Source: Janthinobacterium sp. TND4EL3
GTDB lineage: Bacteria; Pseudomonadota; Gammaproteobacteria; Burkholderiales; Burkholderiaceae_D
Direction of reading: 5' to 3'
Length of the DNA stretch: 64,000 nt
NCBI RefSeq assembly: GCF_900156175.1
Contig: NZ_FTMV01000013.1
Coordinates: forward strand, 1-64,000
Part shown: positions 25,008 to 33,906 of the stretch, piece by piece
Layout of the letters: every line of letters starts with the position of its first letter
How positions within the stretch are numbered: position 1 is the first letter of the stretch
The notes under the pieces: generated by a model
Told to the model about the DNA's origin: nothing
The model's input: only the letters and a program-made list of their open reading frames with translations
Database searches by the model: none
Position numbers and translations under genes: made by a program

Positions 25008-26588
25008 ATGTCAGCCTTTAATTTGTTCCAGCGCCTGTCGCAAGCCCCCACCAAGCCCAAGGCCGCGCCCGCCGCGCGGCAGTTCGACGTGGCGGACCTG
25101 TACCAGGGACCCATCGCGCTGGGCGCGGAAGGCGAGGCGCAAGCGCGGCCTTTCGATGAAAAGCTGCGTCAGGCATATTTCTGGATCGTCAACCACGCCA
25201 TCATCAGCCCCCATTACGATATCGAATACAACGATGGCCCATCGCAGACGTATTCCGTGGGCGACAGCCGCCGTACCCTGAATTTACCGTCGGCGCAAAG
25301 CTATTCCAGTTTTATTTTGCTGCCCCTGCTGACCTTTGCCACGCGCCGCAAATGCCTGTTCGTCGGCGGGCCGGGGCGGGGCAAGACGGCCAGCGCCTTG
25401 CTGATGGGCGTGTTGGCCGGTTCCACCGTCAAGGAGGTGAAACGCGCCATGCAGCATGGCCACCCTCAGATGACGGTGGCCGATTTGCTGGGCAATCCGC
25501 TGCCCGCGGACTTGGTCAACGCGCAAAGCATGGACGATATCCGCATCGCCTGGCGCGCCTGGCTGGGCATGCGCGTGAAGATCGTCGATGAATACAACCG
25601 CATCCCCACGCGCACGCAAAGCGCGCTGCTCACCGTCATGGGCGACAATTACGCGGAAGTGCTGAACCATATCTATGAATGCCCGGAAGCGGCCTGGTAT
25701 CTGACGGCCAACGACGACCAGGGGGGCGGCACCTACCAGGTGATCGAGGCGCTGCGCGACCGGGTCGACGTGACGGTGCAGGCGCTGGCCTTCAATCCGC
25801 GCTTCCTGAACGAGCTGCTGCTGCGCGTGGAAGAAAACGTGCGTCCCGAAGAGCTGGTGCCGCCCGATATCATCTTCACGGAAGGGGAGGTCGACCAGAT
25901 AGTCTCGGCGATCCGCCAGGTAGCCGTGCCCGACGCCGTGCGCCGGCGCCTGGAATTCTTTGCCAGCCAGTTCGAACTCTTCGAGACGGCCGGCGGCCAG
26001 TTCGAATACATGACCAAGGATACGGCCCGCCTAGCGGGCGCCGACCGGGGTGCCGCGCAGGCGGCCGACAATGGGCGCGACCGCTTGAAGGATCTCGGTT
26101 GCCAGACTTTGAACGGCATCTCCGTGCGCACCCTGATGGCGCTCCTGATCTACGCCAAGGCCATGGCATATTTTCGCGGCAATGGCGAGGTGGCACTGGA
26201 AGACTTGCGCCAGGTGCTGCCCTTCGTCCTGCATAACAAGCTGCAGCCGGACCCGGACGCGCCGTTTTTCGCGCTGCCGGAAAACGCCGCCTACCGCAGC
26301 GACAGATTGGGCTGGCTGCGCCGCCTGTTCGACCTGTCGAACGATGAATTCAACCGCCTGGACCTGGACCGCGACGATCCCGTTGGCGCGCTGTCGGCCG
26401 AATTCGACCTGGGCCTTGACGGCATCAGCGAGCGCGAAACGCTGGCGCGCCTGAACCGCATCGAAAAGCTGATCGGCGAACGCACGAAAGGGCGCAAGCT
26501 GTACGGCCCCCTGTACGACGATTTGCTCAAGCTCAAATACCTGCATCAGCGCTATACCAATTACCGCAGCTGGCTGCGTTCGCAATGA
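25008..26588 (+). CDS. MoxR-family AAA+ ATPase
   Basis: 526 residues. AAA+ core at about 110-330: Walker A GGPGRGKT (120-127), Walker B VKIVDEYNR (190-198), sensor-1 Asn in YLTANDD (about 235) and the arginine-finger region ALRDRVDV. A roughly 110-residue N-terminal extension and a long C-terminal helical part (to 526) make it larger than typical 330-residue MoxR proteins. MoxR ATPases act as chaperones with von Willebrand A partners (RavA-ViaA, CoxD-CoxE); the partner here is the VWA protein three genes downstream. No clear ribosome site precedes the ATG at 25008. It is the first gene of a seven-gene coupled operon. Confidence 0.9.
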   Translation: MSAFNLFQRLSQAPTKPKAAPAARQFDVADLYQGPIALGAEGEAQARPFDEKLRQAYFWIVNHAIISPHYDIEYNDGPSQTYSVGDSRRTLNLPSAQSYSSFILLPLLTFATRRKCLFVGGPGRGKTASALLMGVLAGSTVKEVKRAMQHGHPQMTVADLLGNPLPADLVNAQSMDDIRIAWRAWLGMRVKIVDEYNRIPTRTQSALLTVMGDNYAEVLNHIYECPEAAWYLTANDDQGGGTYQVIEALRDRVDVTVQALAFNPRFLNELLLRVEENVRPEELVPPDIIFTEGEVDQIVSAIRQVAVPDAVRRRLEFFASQFELFETAGGQFEYMTKDTARLAGADRGAAQAADNGRDRLKDLGCQTLNGISVRTLMALLIYAKAMAYFRGNGEVALEDLRQVLPFVLHNKLQPDPDAPFFALPENAAYRSDRLGWLRRLFDLSNDEFNRLDLDRDDPVGALSAEFDLGLDGISERETLARLNRIEKLIGERTKGRKLYGPLYDDLLKLKYLHQRYTNYRSWLRSQ

Positions 26589-27058
26589 GCGTGCCGCACT
26601 GTCAAGGCTTCCTGGAAGCGCTGGCCATGCTCAATGGCGAAGCGAGCGACCTGTGCGCCAGCTACGAATTATCACGCCTGCCAGACGCGCCCGATATGGA
26701 AACGGCGCTGGGCTTGCGCGTCGAGGATTATGCCTTGCACGTCATCGAGCCCGCACGCGACTTGCCGGCCCCCTTGTGGCAGATCAAGCTGGCGCCGTGC
26801 GGACGCGCGCAGCTGGAACAAGTGTGCCAGCGCTGGTTTTTCTCGTCGCGGCACATGCAGGCGGCGCCGCCGGCACGCTTCCGCGCGCAGCTGGTGGCCG
26901 CCTTCCTCGCATCGCTCGACGAGGCGCTGGGCGGTTTTTCGCCGTACGCCGTGACGATGACGCCGCCCTCCGGTTTCTGGTACGCGATCCACTGGGACGA
27001 GATCGCGTTCGAACTGGGCGATGAACGCTATCTGCTGCACTTTTCGCACAGCGACTGA
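26585..27058 (+). CDS. Hypothetical protein in MoxR-VWA operon, 157 aa
   Basis: I do not recognise this protein. It is 157 residues and soluble, with no signal or membrane segment. The C-terminal third is rich in aromatic residues (SGFWYAIHWDEIAFELGDERYLLHFSHSD), and the middle is helical with several arginines and cysteines. The ATG overlaps the MoxR stop as ATGA (26585-26588), so it is translationally coupled to the ATPase. It could be an adaptor or a substrate of the MoxR machine; this is inference from position only. Confidence 0.75.
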   Translation: MSVPHCQGFLEALAMLNGEASDLCASYELSRLPDAPDMETALGLRVEDYALHVIEPARDLPAPLWQIKLAPCGRAQLEQVCQRWFFSSRHMQAAPPARFRAQLVAAFLASLDEALGGFSPYAVTMTPPSGFWYAIHWDEIAFELGDERYLLHFSHSD

Positions 27059-27067
27059 GGTGCAACG

Positions 27068-28039
27068 ATGATCTCTCCTGCCTTTGCGGCGATCCTTGCC
27101 GGCGGCCGCGCCCAGTTCAATGCGCGCGCGGCGGAAGCGCGCCGGCGCTTTCCCGCGCTCGACTTGGCCGCCTTTGGCGCTTTCTTGCGCGACTGCGTCG
27201 ATCCGCTGGTGGTCGCCGTGGCCGCCGCCGCGCCCGAGCGGGCGGGCGGCGCGACCCTGGCCGCCTACGACATGGCCCTGGAACTGGTGGGCCATGGCCT
27301 GGCCGGTCCGGCGGCGAAAAACCCGTTCTTGAATACCGTCTGGCGCGAGCTGGCGCCGCAGCTTTCTACGCTGCTGGCGACGGCGCCCATCGACGTGCTG
27401 GGCATGCTCAGCAACGCCGCCGTCCACATCGCCTCCGTGGCGGGCGCGCGTCCCGCGCAGTGGCAGCGCGAGCTGGCCGCCCTGGCGCCGAAGATCGCCT
27501 CCGTGACGCAGCTGCGCACCGTGGGCCAGGTGCTGGCATGGCGCGCCGGCGTCGCGCATTTCCGCTTGGGTGCGCTGGCCGCCGCCGATACCTTGCCGCC
27601 CGCGCTGGCGCTGGCCGCCTTTGGCGAACCCGGTGCGTCATGGCCGCAGGTGCATGCGCAGTTGCTGGGCAATCCCTGGCGCGGCAATGCGGAGGGCAGG
27701 GAGTTCGGCAGCTTCACAGGCCTCGGTGGCGACTTCGGCACGCCGCCGCAGGTGCGCGCTGCGGCGGATGGTTTTATCGTGCGCAGCGCCGAGCGCCATT
27801 ACCTGCTGGTGGCCGACGCCTATGGCGCCGTGCTGCACAGCGCCACGGCGCCGGAGTTCGAGCAGGCGCAAACGGGCGCGCCGGCGTCCGTGCGTCTCGA
27901 CGGGGCGACCCTGCATATCGGCGCGCGCCGCATCGAACTCGATGTGCCGGCCGGCGACATCGCCATCGCCGCCAATGCGCATACGGTCGCCGTCACGTCG
28001 CCATGGACGCACGCGATCCGCCTGCTGCCGCTCGCATGA
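27068..28039 (+). CDS. Hypothetical two-part protein in MoxR-VWA operon, 323 aa
   Basis: I do not recognise this protein. Residues 1-200 are Ala-rich and helical. Residues about 225-323 look like a beta-rich domain (GFIVRSAERHYLLVADAYGA, then repeated short strands) that may be a small beta-sandwich or half-propeller. It has no signal peptide. It starts nine bases after the previous gene, with a GAGGTG ribosome site, and its stop overlaps the VWA gene start as ATGA (28036-28039). Confidence 0.75.
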   Translation: MISPAFAAILAGGRAQFNARAAEARRRFPALDLAAFGAFLRDCVDPLVVAVAAAAPERAGGATLAAYDMALELVGHGLAGPAAKNPFLNTVWRELAPQLSTLLATAPIDVLGMLSNAAVHIASVAGARPAQWQRELAALAPKIASVTQLRTVGQVLAWRAGVAHFRLGALAAADTLPPALALAAFGEPGASWPQVHAQLLGNPWRGNAEGREFGSFTGLGGDFGTPPQVRAAADGFIVRSAERHYLLVADAYGAVLHSATAPEFEQAQTGAPASVRLDGATLHIGARRIELDVPAGDIAIAANAHTVAVTSPWTHAIRLLPLA

Positions 28040-29814
28040 AGAACGATGCCGACACAGCGCTGATCGAGGCCTGGCGCGCCGCCTGGCCCGCGGCCCTGGC
28101 CGTGTGGAGCAAGTTTACGCGCCTGCGCGACCCCAGCCTGTGCGCCAGCCGCGTCGAGGCCAGCAAGCAGGGGCTGTCCGGCAGCTTCGCCATGATCCGC
28201 CTGCTGGACCAGAGCGTCGTGGTGGACTTGCCGCTGGTGACGGAACTGGGGCTGGACGGCTATGCGCTGGAAATCCTCGCCCATGAAATCGGCCACCACA
28301 TCCTCGCGCCGGGCAGCGCGAGCGACCAGTTCCGCCTGCTGGCGCGCATGCGCCGCGCCTTGCCCACCCTGGAGCAGCATGCGCCCATGGTGGCCAACCT
28401 GTACACGGACCTGTTCATCAACGACCGCCTGCAGCGCCAGGCAAACCTGCGCATGGCCGACATCTACCGCAAGCTGCAGCAGGGGCGCACGGCGCAAGCG
28501 GACGCCAAGAGCGGCGGCGTGTGGACTTTGTACATGCGCATCTATGAAAACCTGTGGCAGCTGGAAAAGGGTGAGCTGGGCGGAGCAGGGGCTGAGAACG
28601 AGGCCGACGAGCGCCTGGACACGGATGCCTGGCTGGGCGCGCGCCTGATACGCGTGTACGCGAACGACTGGATGCTGGCGGCGGGCCGCTTCGCCACCCT
28701 GCTGCTGCCCTACCTGGTCGACGATACGGACGCCCTGGGCCCCAGCCGCTATCTGCAGGACACGCGCGACGCGGCCCGGGGCTGCCAGACGTATGGCGCG
28801 CAGCAGATCGAGGATGACGAGGAGGGCGGCGCCATCCACCCCGTGCACGACAAGCGCGTCTCGGGCCTCGATGGCGAGGAACCGCAAGGCGAGGCGCCGG
28901 CCAGGCAGGGCGGCGGCCAGCTGCGCGAACCGTTCGAGCTGGGCGATATTCTGAAGGCCTCGGGCATCGACCTGAGCGACCATGAGATCGCCATCCGCTA
29001 CTACCGCGAGCGGGCCTTGCCGCACCTGGTGGCGTTTCCCTGCCGCCCCGCGCCCGAGTCGCAGGAGCCGCAGATGGAAGGGCTGGAAGCGTGGGAAATC
29101 GGCGATCCGCTGGAAGACATCGACTGGCTGCAGTCCGTGATGCAGTCGCCGCGCCCCGTGCCGGGCGTAACCACCGTGCGCCGCGTGTACGGCCGCGAGC
29201 CGGCGCGCGCCATCGACGCCGTGCCCGTCGACCTGGACATGTACGTGGACAGTTCCGGCTCCATGCCGAACCCGCAGGCGCACACCTCGTTTTTGACACT
29301 GGCCGGCGCCGTCATCGCCCTGTCCGCCCTGCGCGCCGGCGCGAAAGTCCAGGTGACCCTGTGGAGCGGCAAGAACCAGGTAATGCAGACGCCCGGCTTC
29401 GTGCGCGATGAAGACCTGATCCTGGGCGTGCTGACGGAATTTTTTGGCGGCGGCACCTGTTTCCCCATCCATTGTCTGCGCAAGACCTATGCGGCCAGGC
29501 GCGAACGGCCCGCGCACATCCTGATGATTTCCGACGATGGCATCACCACCATGTTCGACAAGGATGAACTGGGCAACAGCGGCTGGGATATCTCGGCGAA
29601 AGCGCTGACCCAGGGCGGCGCTGGCGGCACCATGGCCCTGAACCTGGCGCGCGACTGGGAGGGCGCGGCAAGCCACAAGTGGCTGCAGCAGACCTACGAT
29701 GATTTAAAGCGCGCGCGCCGCGAGCAGGGCTGGGATATCCATGCCGTCGAGCGCTATGAGGACTTGCTGGACTTTGCGCGGGCGTTCAGCCGGCGCCACT
29801 ATATACAACCATGA
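28036..29814 (+). CDS. VWA-domain protein with N-terminal HEIGHH metallopeptidase-like motif
   Basis: 592 residues. The N-terminal part has a zinc-protease-like HEIGHH (83-88) with acidic residues downstream (NLYTDLFINDRL, 121-132) that could complete a metal site. A Glu/Asp/Gly/Gln-rich linker (about 255-300) follows. The C-terminal half is a von Willebrand A domain with a complete MIDAS start DSSGSM (405-410) and a later ISDDG loop. VWA partners of MoxR ATPases are common; fusion of one to an HExxH module is less so. The ATG at 28036 overlaps the preceding stop. I infer a MoxR-remodelled, possibly proteolytic, complex. Confidence 0.85.
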   Translation: MKNDADTALIEAWRAAWPAALAVWSKFTRLRDPSLCASRVEASKQGLSGSFAMIRLLDQSVVVDLPLVTELGLDGYALEILAHEIGHHILAPGSASDQFRLLARMRRALPTLEQHAPMVANLYTDLFINDRLQRQANLRMADIYRKLQQGRTAQADAKSGGVWTLYMRIYENLWQLEKGELGGAGAENEADERLDTDAWLGARLIRVYANDWMLAAGRFATLLLPYLVDDTDALGPSRYLQDTRDAARGCQTYGAQQIEDDEEGGAIHPVHDKRVSGLDGEEPQGEAPARQGGGQLREPFELGDILKASGIDLSDHEIAIRYYRERALPHLVAFPCRPAPESQEPQMEGLEAWEIGDPLEDIDWLQSVMQSPRPVPGVTTVRRVYGREPARAIDAVPVDLDMYVDSSGSMPNPQAHTSFLTLAGAVIALSALRAGAKVQVTLWSGKNQVMQTPGFVRDEDLILGVLTEFFGGGTCFPIHCLRKTYAARRERPAHILMISDDGITTMFDKDELGNSGWDISAKALTQGGAGGTMALNLARDWEGAASHKWLQQTYDDLKRARREQGWDIHAVERYEDLLDFARAFSRRHYIQP

Positions 29815-29815
29815 C

Positions 29816-30409
29816 ATGCAGAATCCCGGACCCCACCTCGAAATCCTGACCCACCGCCTGGCCGATACGCCCGCCGAATTCCTCGGCGAGCCGCGCATCG
29901 CCGGCGTCGCCAATGCGCAGGCCGTGGCGGTTGCCGCGCTGGTCAACGACATTGTGCTGCTGCATGGCGCGCGCGCGCCGGCCGCGTCGCTGCAGGGGTT
30001 TGTCGGCGCCCAGGTGAAGGCGGACCGCAACCGCCTGGCGCTGGCCATGATCGCGTGCTGGCTGCTGGCCGATGAATGGTTCATCGCCCGGCAGTTGCCG
30101 CAGCATGATCTGCTGCAGATCCTGGGCGAGGCGGCGCGCGAACTGGCCGCCGCCACGCCCGCGCACCAGTTTACGCAAGACCCGGAGCGGCGCGAGGAGC
30201 TGGCGCGCATCGTGCTGGCGCGGCTGGGTTTCCGCCCCGCGGATGAAAGCCTGGCGCAGGCCACGGACAGGTTGTCGGCCATCAGCGGCACGGAGCGCCG
30301 GCGCCTGCTCGAAGCGAGCCGCCTGGCCGAGCAGCGCGCGCGGGAAATCCGCGAGGCGCTGGCGAAAAAGGCGGCCGAGGAATCGGCCGACAAGTGGTCG
30401 CGCGAATGA
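29816..30409 (+). CDS. Hypothetical protein in MoxR-VWA operon, 197 aa
   Basis: I do not recognise this protein. It is 197 residues: a helical N-terminal part (MQNPGPHLEILTHRLADTPA onward), a moderately hydrophobic central helix (LALAMIACWLLADEWFIARQL), and a long charged C-terminal helix (ERRRLLEASRLAEQRAREIR, then EALAKKAAEESADKW) likely to form a coiled coil. It starts one base after the VWA stop (TGACATG) and overlaps the next gene by four bases. The coiled coil suggests a scaffold or assembly role in the complex; inference only. Confidence 0.75.
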   Translation: MQNPGPHLEILTHRLADTPAEFLGEPRIAGVANAQAVAVAALVNDIVLLHGARAPAASLQGFVGAQVKADRNRLALAMIACWLLADEWFIARQLPQHDLLQILGEAARELAAATPAHQFTQDPERREELARIVLARLGFRPADESLAQATDRLSAISGTERRRLLEASRLAEQRAREIREALAKKAAEESADKWSRE

Positions 30410-31785
30410 CGCTCGCTGGCAAACCTGACGTCAACCTGCCGGGCGGCGCCTGGGAATCGGACCTCGACTACTGTCCCACCCTGACGCCGGCGGGCGGGCG
30501 CATGCTGGAAAAGCTGCGCAGCCATCCCGCAGCCCCCCGTTACCGCAACCGCAGCGGCAACAAGCTGCTGGCCGCGGAAGTGGCGGCCTTGCGCGCGTAT
30601 GAACAGGAAGTCATGGAGGCGACCATAGGCTGGAGCGCCGCCGCGCCGCCGTCCTGGCTGGCGGATTTTCTCAGGACGACCTACGCCACGGTGCCGTATT
30701 ACCGTGCCTGCGGCTCGCCCCCCGCGCGCCTTGCGGACGTGGCGCCCGTCAGCCGCGCCGAACTGGCGCACGATATCGCCGCCTTCGTGCCCGACGATGC
30801 GGACCTGTCTCGCATGATCAATTTCCAGACGACGGGCACCACGGGCCACCCCTTGCTGATCGCCTCGCACCCGCTGGTGGCGGGGCGCTACCTGGCCTTC
30901 CACAAGCGCGCGCTGCGCCGCTTCGGCATCACCCTGCGCCATGGCGCGGGCCAGGTGGGCGTGATGCTGCTGGGGCACCAGCGCCGCTGCTTCACCTATG
31001 TCTCCGTCACGCCCACCATGCACGAATCGGGTTTGGCGAAGATCAACCTGCACCCGGACGACTGGCGACAGCCTGAAGACCGCGCGCGCTACCTGGACGC
31101 CATGGCGCCCGAACTGATCGCGGGCGACCCGATCTCGTTCGCGGAACTGCTGACCCTGCCCATGACGCACAAGCCGGTTGCGCTGCTGTCCGTCTCGATG
31201 ATGCTGTTGCCGGGCATGCGCGCGCGCCTGGAACAGCGTTTCGGCTGCCCCGTGCTCGACATCTATTCGCTCAATGAAGTGGGGCCGGTCGCCGTCTACG
31301 ACGAGCGGGCGGGCGGCCACGTGCTGCTGCAGCACCGGCTGTACGTGGAAATCCTCGACGCGGACGGCCGGCCCATGCCCGATGGCGTGCGCGGCGAGAT
31401 CACGGTGACGGGCGGTTTCAATTTTTGCCTGCCCCTCGTGCGCTACCGCACGGGCGACTACGCCGCGCTGGCGCATGGCCCAGACGGCCCCGTGCTGGTG
31501 GGGCTGGCCGGCCGCAGCCCCCTGCGCTACAGGACGGTCAAGGGCGAGTGGATCAATAATATCGATATCACGCACGCCCTGAAGCCGCTGGCCATCGCCC
31601 TGTTCGGCGTGCACCAGCATGGCGATGGCAGTGTCGCGCTGCGCCTGGCGCCGGGCGCCATGCCGCTGGCCGGCCAGGCGCGCACCTTGCTGGCGCCGTT
31701 TTTCGGCGCCATCGCGGTCGAGACCCTGCTGGCGGAAGACAAGATCATTCAATACACCTCGGATTTACGGGAAGCGGCAGTATGA
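30406..31785 (+). CDS. Adenylate-forming enzyme, phenylacetate-CoA ligase (PaaK)-like
   Basis: 459 residues. An ANL-superfamily enzyme of the PaaK/coenzyme F390 synthetase branch. The ATP-binding loop is NFQTTGTTGHP (139-149); a later motif SLNEVGPVAVYDE corresponds to the adenine-binding YxxxE region; YRTGDYAAL holds the conserved ribose-binding Asp. The C-terminal part after LRYRTVKGEWINNIDI is shorter than usual. It should activate a carboxylate as an acyl-adenylate, but no carrier or CoA pathway gene is adjacent, so the acceptor could be a protein, a nucleotide or CoA. It overlaps both neighbours as ATGA. Confidence 0.82.
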   Translation: MTLAGKPDVNLPGGAWESDLDYCPTLTPAGGRMLEKLRSHPAAPRYRNRSGNKLLAAEVAALRAYEQEVMEATIGWSAAAPPSWLADFLRTTYATVPYYRACGSPPARLADVAPVSRAELAHDIAAFVPDDADLSRMINFQTTGTTGHPLLIASHPLVAGRYLAFHKRALRRFGITLRHGAGQVGVMLLGHQRRCFTYVSVTPTMHESGLAKINLHPDDWRQPEDRARYLDAMAPELIAGDPISFAELLTLPMTHKPVALLSVSMMLLPGMRARLEQRFGCPVLDIYSLNEVGPVAVYDERAGGHVLLQHRLYVEILDADGRPMPDGVRGEITVTGGFNFCLPLVRYRTGDYAALAHGPDGPVLVGLAGRSPLRYRTVKGEWINNIDITHALKPLAIALFGVHQHGDGSVALRLAPGAMPLAGQARTLLAPFFGAIAVETLLAEDKIIQYTSDLREAAV

Positions 31786-32816
31786 GCAGCTATAAACGGG
31801 GCCTCGTGGTGGGTAAATTTTGCCCGCTGCACCTGGGCCATGAACTGTTGATCAAGCGCGCGCAAGAGGCTTGCGAGGAACTGCTGCTGGTCAGCTATAC
31901 GAAGCCGGAATTTCCGGGCCTGGAACCGGCACGCCGGGAAACCTGGCTGCGCGCGCGGTTTCCGCAGGCGCATGTCGTCGTGCTCGACGATGCGCGCCTG
32001 ACCGCCCTGTGCGCGGCGCGCGGCGTGCCGGCGCGGACATTGCCGCAGAACGATGACGACGGCGAACTGCACCGCCACTTCATGGGCTGGCTGTGCTGGA
32101 AGGTGCTGGACTTGCCCGTCGATGCCGTGTTTACCAGCGAAGACTACGGCCCCGGCTTTGCGAGCGTGCTGGAACGGCATTACGCAAGCGGGCCGGTGGC
32201 GCATGTGAGCGTGGACCAGGCGAGAATGCTGGTGCCCGTGTCCGGCACGCTCGTGCGGCAAGACCCCCATGCGCACGGCGCCTTTTTGTCGCCCGTCGTG
32301 CGCGCCGATTTTGTGACGCGCGTGTGCGTGCTCGGGGGCGAATCGAGCGGCAAGACGACTTTGACGCGAGCGCTGGCGGCGCATTTCGATACCGCCTGGG
32401 TGGCCGAATATGGCCGCGAGCTGTGGGAACGCCAGGATGGTGTCCTGCATTACGACGATCTGCTCAGGATAGGCCGCGAACAGCTCAAACGCGAGGCGCA
32501 GGCGGCCATGACAGCGCGGCGCTGGCTGTTTTGCGACACGTCGCCGCTGACCACGTACTTTTACTGCGTCGAGATGTTCGGCAAGGCCGAGCCGGAACTG
32601 GCCCGGCTGGCCGAACACCGCTATGATCTGGTCGTGCTGTGCGCGCCCGATTTCCCCTTCATCCAGGATGGCACGCGCCGCGACGAGGATTTCCGCGCGC
32701 GCCAGCACGCCTGGTACCAGGCGGAGCTGGCGCGGCGGGGGATCGCCCTTGCTATCCTCGGCGGCAGCGTGCGGCAAAGGATAGCGGCGCTGGCCGGGCT
32801 GCTGCAGCGGCACTGA
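31782..32816 (+). CDS. NadR-like NMN adenylyltransferase / ribosylnicotinamide kinase
   Basis: 344 residues. The N-terminal nucleotidyltransferase domain carries GKFCPLHLGH (11-20; HxGH type). The C-terminal P-loop kinase domain starts at LGGESSGKTT (184-193). This is the NadR pair that converts nicotinamide riboside to NMN and then NAD. The N-terminal HTH repressor domain of enterobacterial NadR is absent, so it is purely enzymatic. Being the last gene of a MoxR-VWA-ligase operon is unusual. It may supply or use NAD for the system, or act on another nucleotide. Overlap with the ligase stop is ATGA (31782-31785). Confidence 0.88.
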   Translation: MSSYKRGLVVGKFCPLHLGHELLIKRAQEACEELLLVSYTKPEFPGLEPARRETWLRARFPQAHVVVLDDARLTALCAARGVPARTLPQNDDDGELHRHFMGWLCWKVLDLPVDAVFTSEDYGPGFASVLERHYASGPVAHVSVDQARMLVPVSGTLVRQDPHAHGAFLSPVVRADFVTRVCVLGGESSGKTTLTRALAAHFDTAWVAEYGRELWERQDGVLHYDDLLRIGREQLKREAQAAMTARRWLFCDTSPLTTYFYCVEMFGKAEPELARLAEHRYDLVVLCAPDFPFIQDGTRRDEDFRARQHAWYQAELARRGIALAILGGSVRQRIAALAGLLQRH

Positions 32817-32853
32817 GCCGCGCCGCTGCAGCGGGCCGGGATAGCGCCTGCTG

Positions 32854-33858
32854 CTACAGCGGCCGCACGGGGATGCAGATTTCGCAGGAGAATTCGCCGG
32901 TGGCCGGGTCCATCGCCGTGGCGGCGGAAAAGCGCTCGAAGCAGGGGCGTTCGTCCCATTGCAGGCCGCTGGACGGCAGCCATTCGCGCGTCATGCGCGT
33001 CCACGCGTCGGCGATGGCGCTGGATGGCCCCTTGAATTGCGCCACCGCATAGCGCCCGCCCGGCAGGGTGGTGAGGCTGGCCCGTCCCGCTGACTGGAAC
33101 GAATCGGGCACGGCGACGCAGGCGTCGTAGCGGCATTTGTCCGGCGGCGTGATACTGGGATCGTCGTGGCCGATGCCGTAGCAGGTGGCGTCGCCCAGGC
33201 CGTGCGACTGCATCCATGGCGCGACGGTGTCGCGCCAGAAGGCGCTGATGGCGGGGCCGTAGGGGCCGATGTGGCGCTGGCACGCGACGGTGGCGGGCGG
33301 CAGGTCGAGGATGGTGACTTGCATGGGACTCTCTCTATCAAGTGGATTGGAGTGCCCATATTGCGGGAAGTTCGGCCCGTTTTCCTGATTGGCGTTGCGC
33401 ATGGCCTGATCCGGATTGCTCTCTTGCCGGCGCAGGCGCATGGCCGCGAGCATGGCGGCGTTCTTTGCGGCGACGCCGGCGCGCCAGGCCGTCGGCGTGC
33501 AGCCGAACTTGAGCTTGAAGGCGCGCGCAAACGCTTCGCCGGAGCCGAAGCCCGTCGCCAGCGCAATGTCGAGTATCGCTTCGCCGGGGCGGACGGCCAG
33601 CCGCAAGGCGGCCGTTTCCAGGCGCCGGCGGCGCGCATAGTCGCCCAAGGTTTCACCCATCCAGGCGGCGAACACGCGGTGAAAGTGGAAACGTGAAAAA
33701 TGCGCAACATCGGCCAGCTGCGCCAGGTCCAGCGGCGTGTCGAGGTGGCGGTCGATGTGGTCGAGCACGGCGTTCATGCGCCGCGCATATTCGGCGCGGA
33801 ACAGGCCGCGGAACTGGCCAGACACCGGCTGCTCCGGCGAAGGGGGAAGGGAGTTCAT
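32854..33858 (-). CDS. AraC-family regulator with C-terminal GyrI-like effector domain
   Basis: 334 residues. An AraC/XylS-type double HTH lies near the N-terminus (about 25-130: RHLDTPLDLAQLADVAHFSR, then IALATGFGSGEAFARAFKLK). A GyrI-like small-molecule-binding domain follows at about 175-334 (from MQVTILDLPPATVACQRHIG). This order, HTH first and GyrI last, is the Rob/SoxS-related layout often linked to drug or stress response. It converges with the NadR operon, 37 bases away, and is followed on the same strand by metY upstream of its start; its target is unknown. Confidence 0.88.
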   Translation of the reverse strand: MNSLPPSPEQPVSGQFRGLFRAEYARRMNAVLDHIDRHLDTPLDLAQLADVAHFSRFHFHRVFAAWMGETLGDYARRRRLETAALRLAVRPGEAILDIALATGFGSGEAFARAFKLKFGCTPTAWRAGVAAKNAAMLAAMRLRRQESNPDQAMRNANQENGPNFPQYGHSNPLDRESPMQVTILDLPPATVACQRHIGPYGPAISAFWRDTVAPWMQSHGLGDATCYGIGHDDPSITPPDKCRYDACVAVPDSFQSAGRASLTTLPGGRYAVAQFKGPSSAIADAWTRMTREWLPSSGLQWDERPCFERFSAATAMDPATGEFSCEICIPVRPL

Positions 33859-33906
33859 GCCGCCGATTATGGCATGAACTCCCCTGGGAACGGCGCGAAA
33901 AAAGCC

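Noticed and set aside
25008-32816. Assigning the MoxR operon to the known VMAP-type ternary conflict systems
   Set aside because: Those systems need a recognisable VMAP protein with characteristic effector modules. I see MoxR and VWA but no such protein, so I describe the operon as unassigned.
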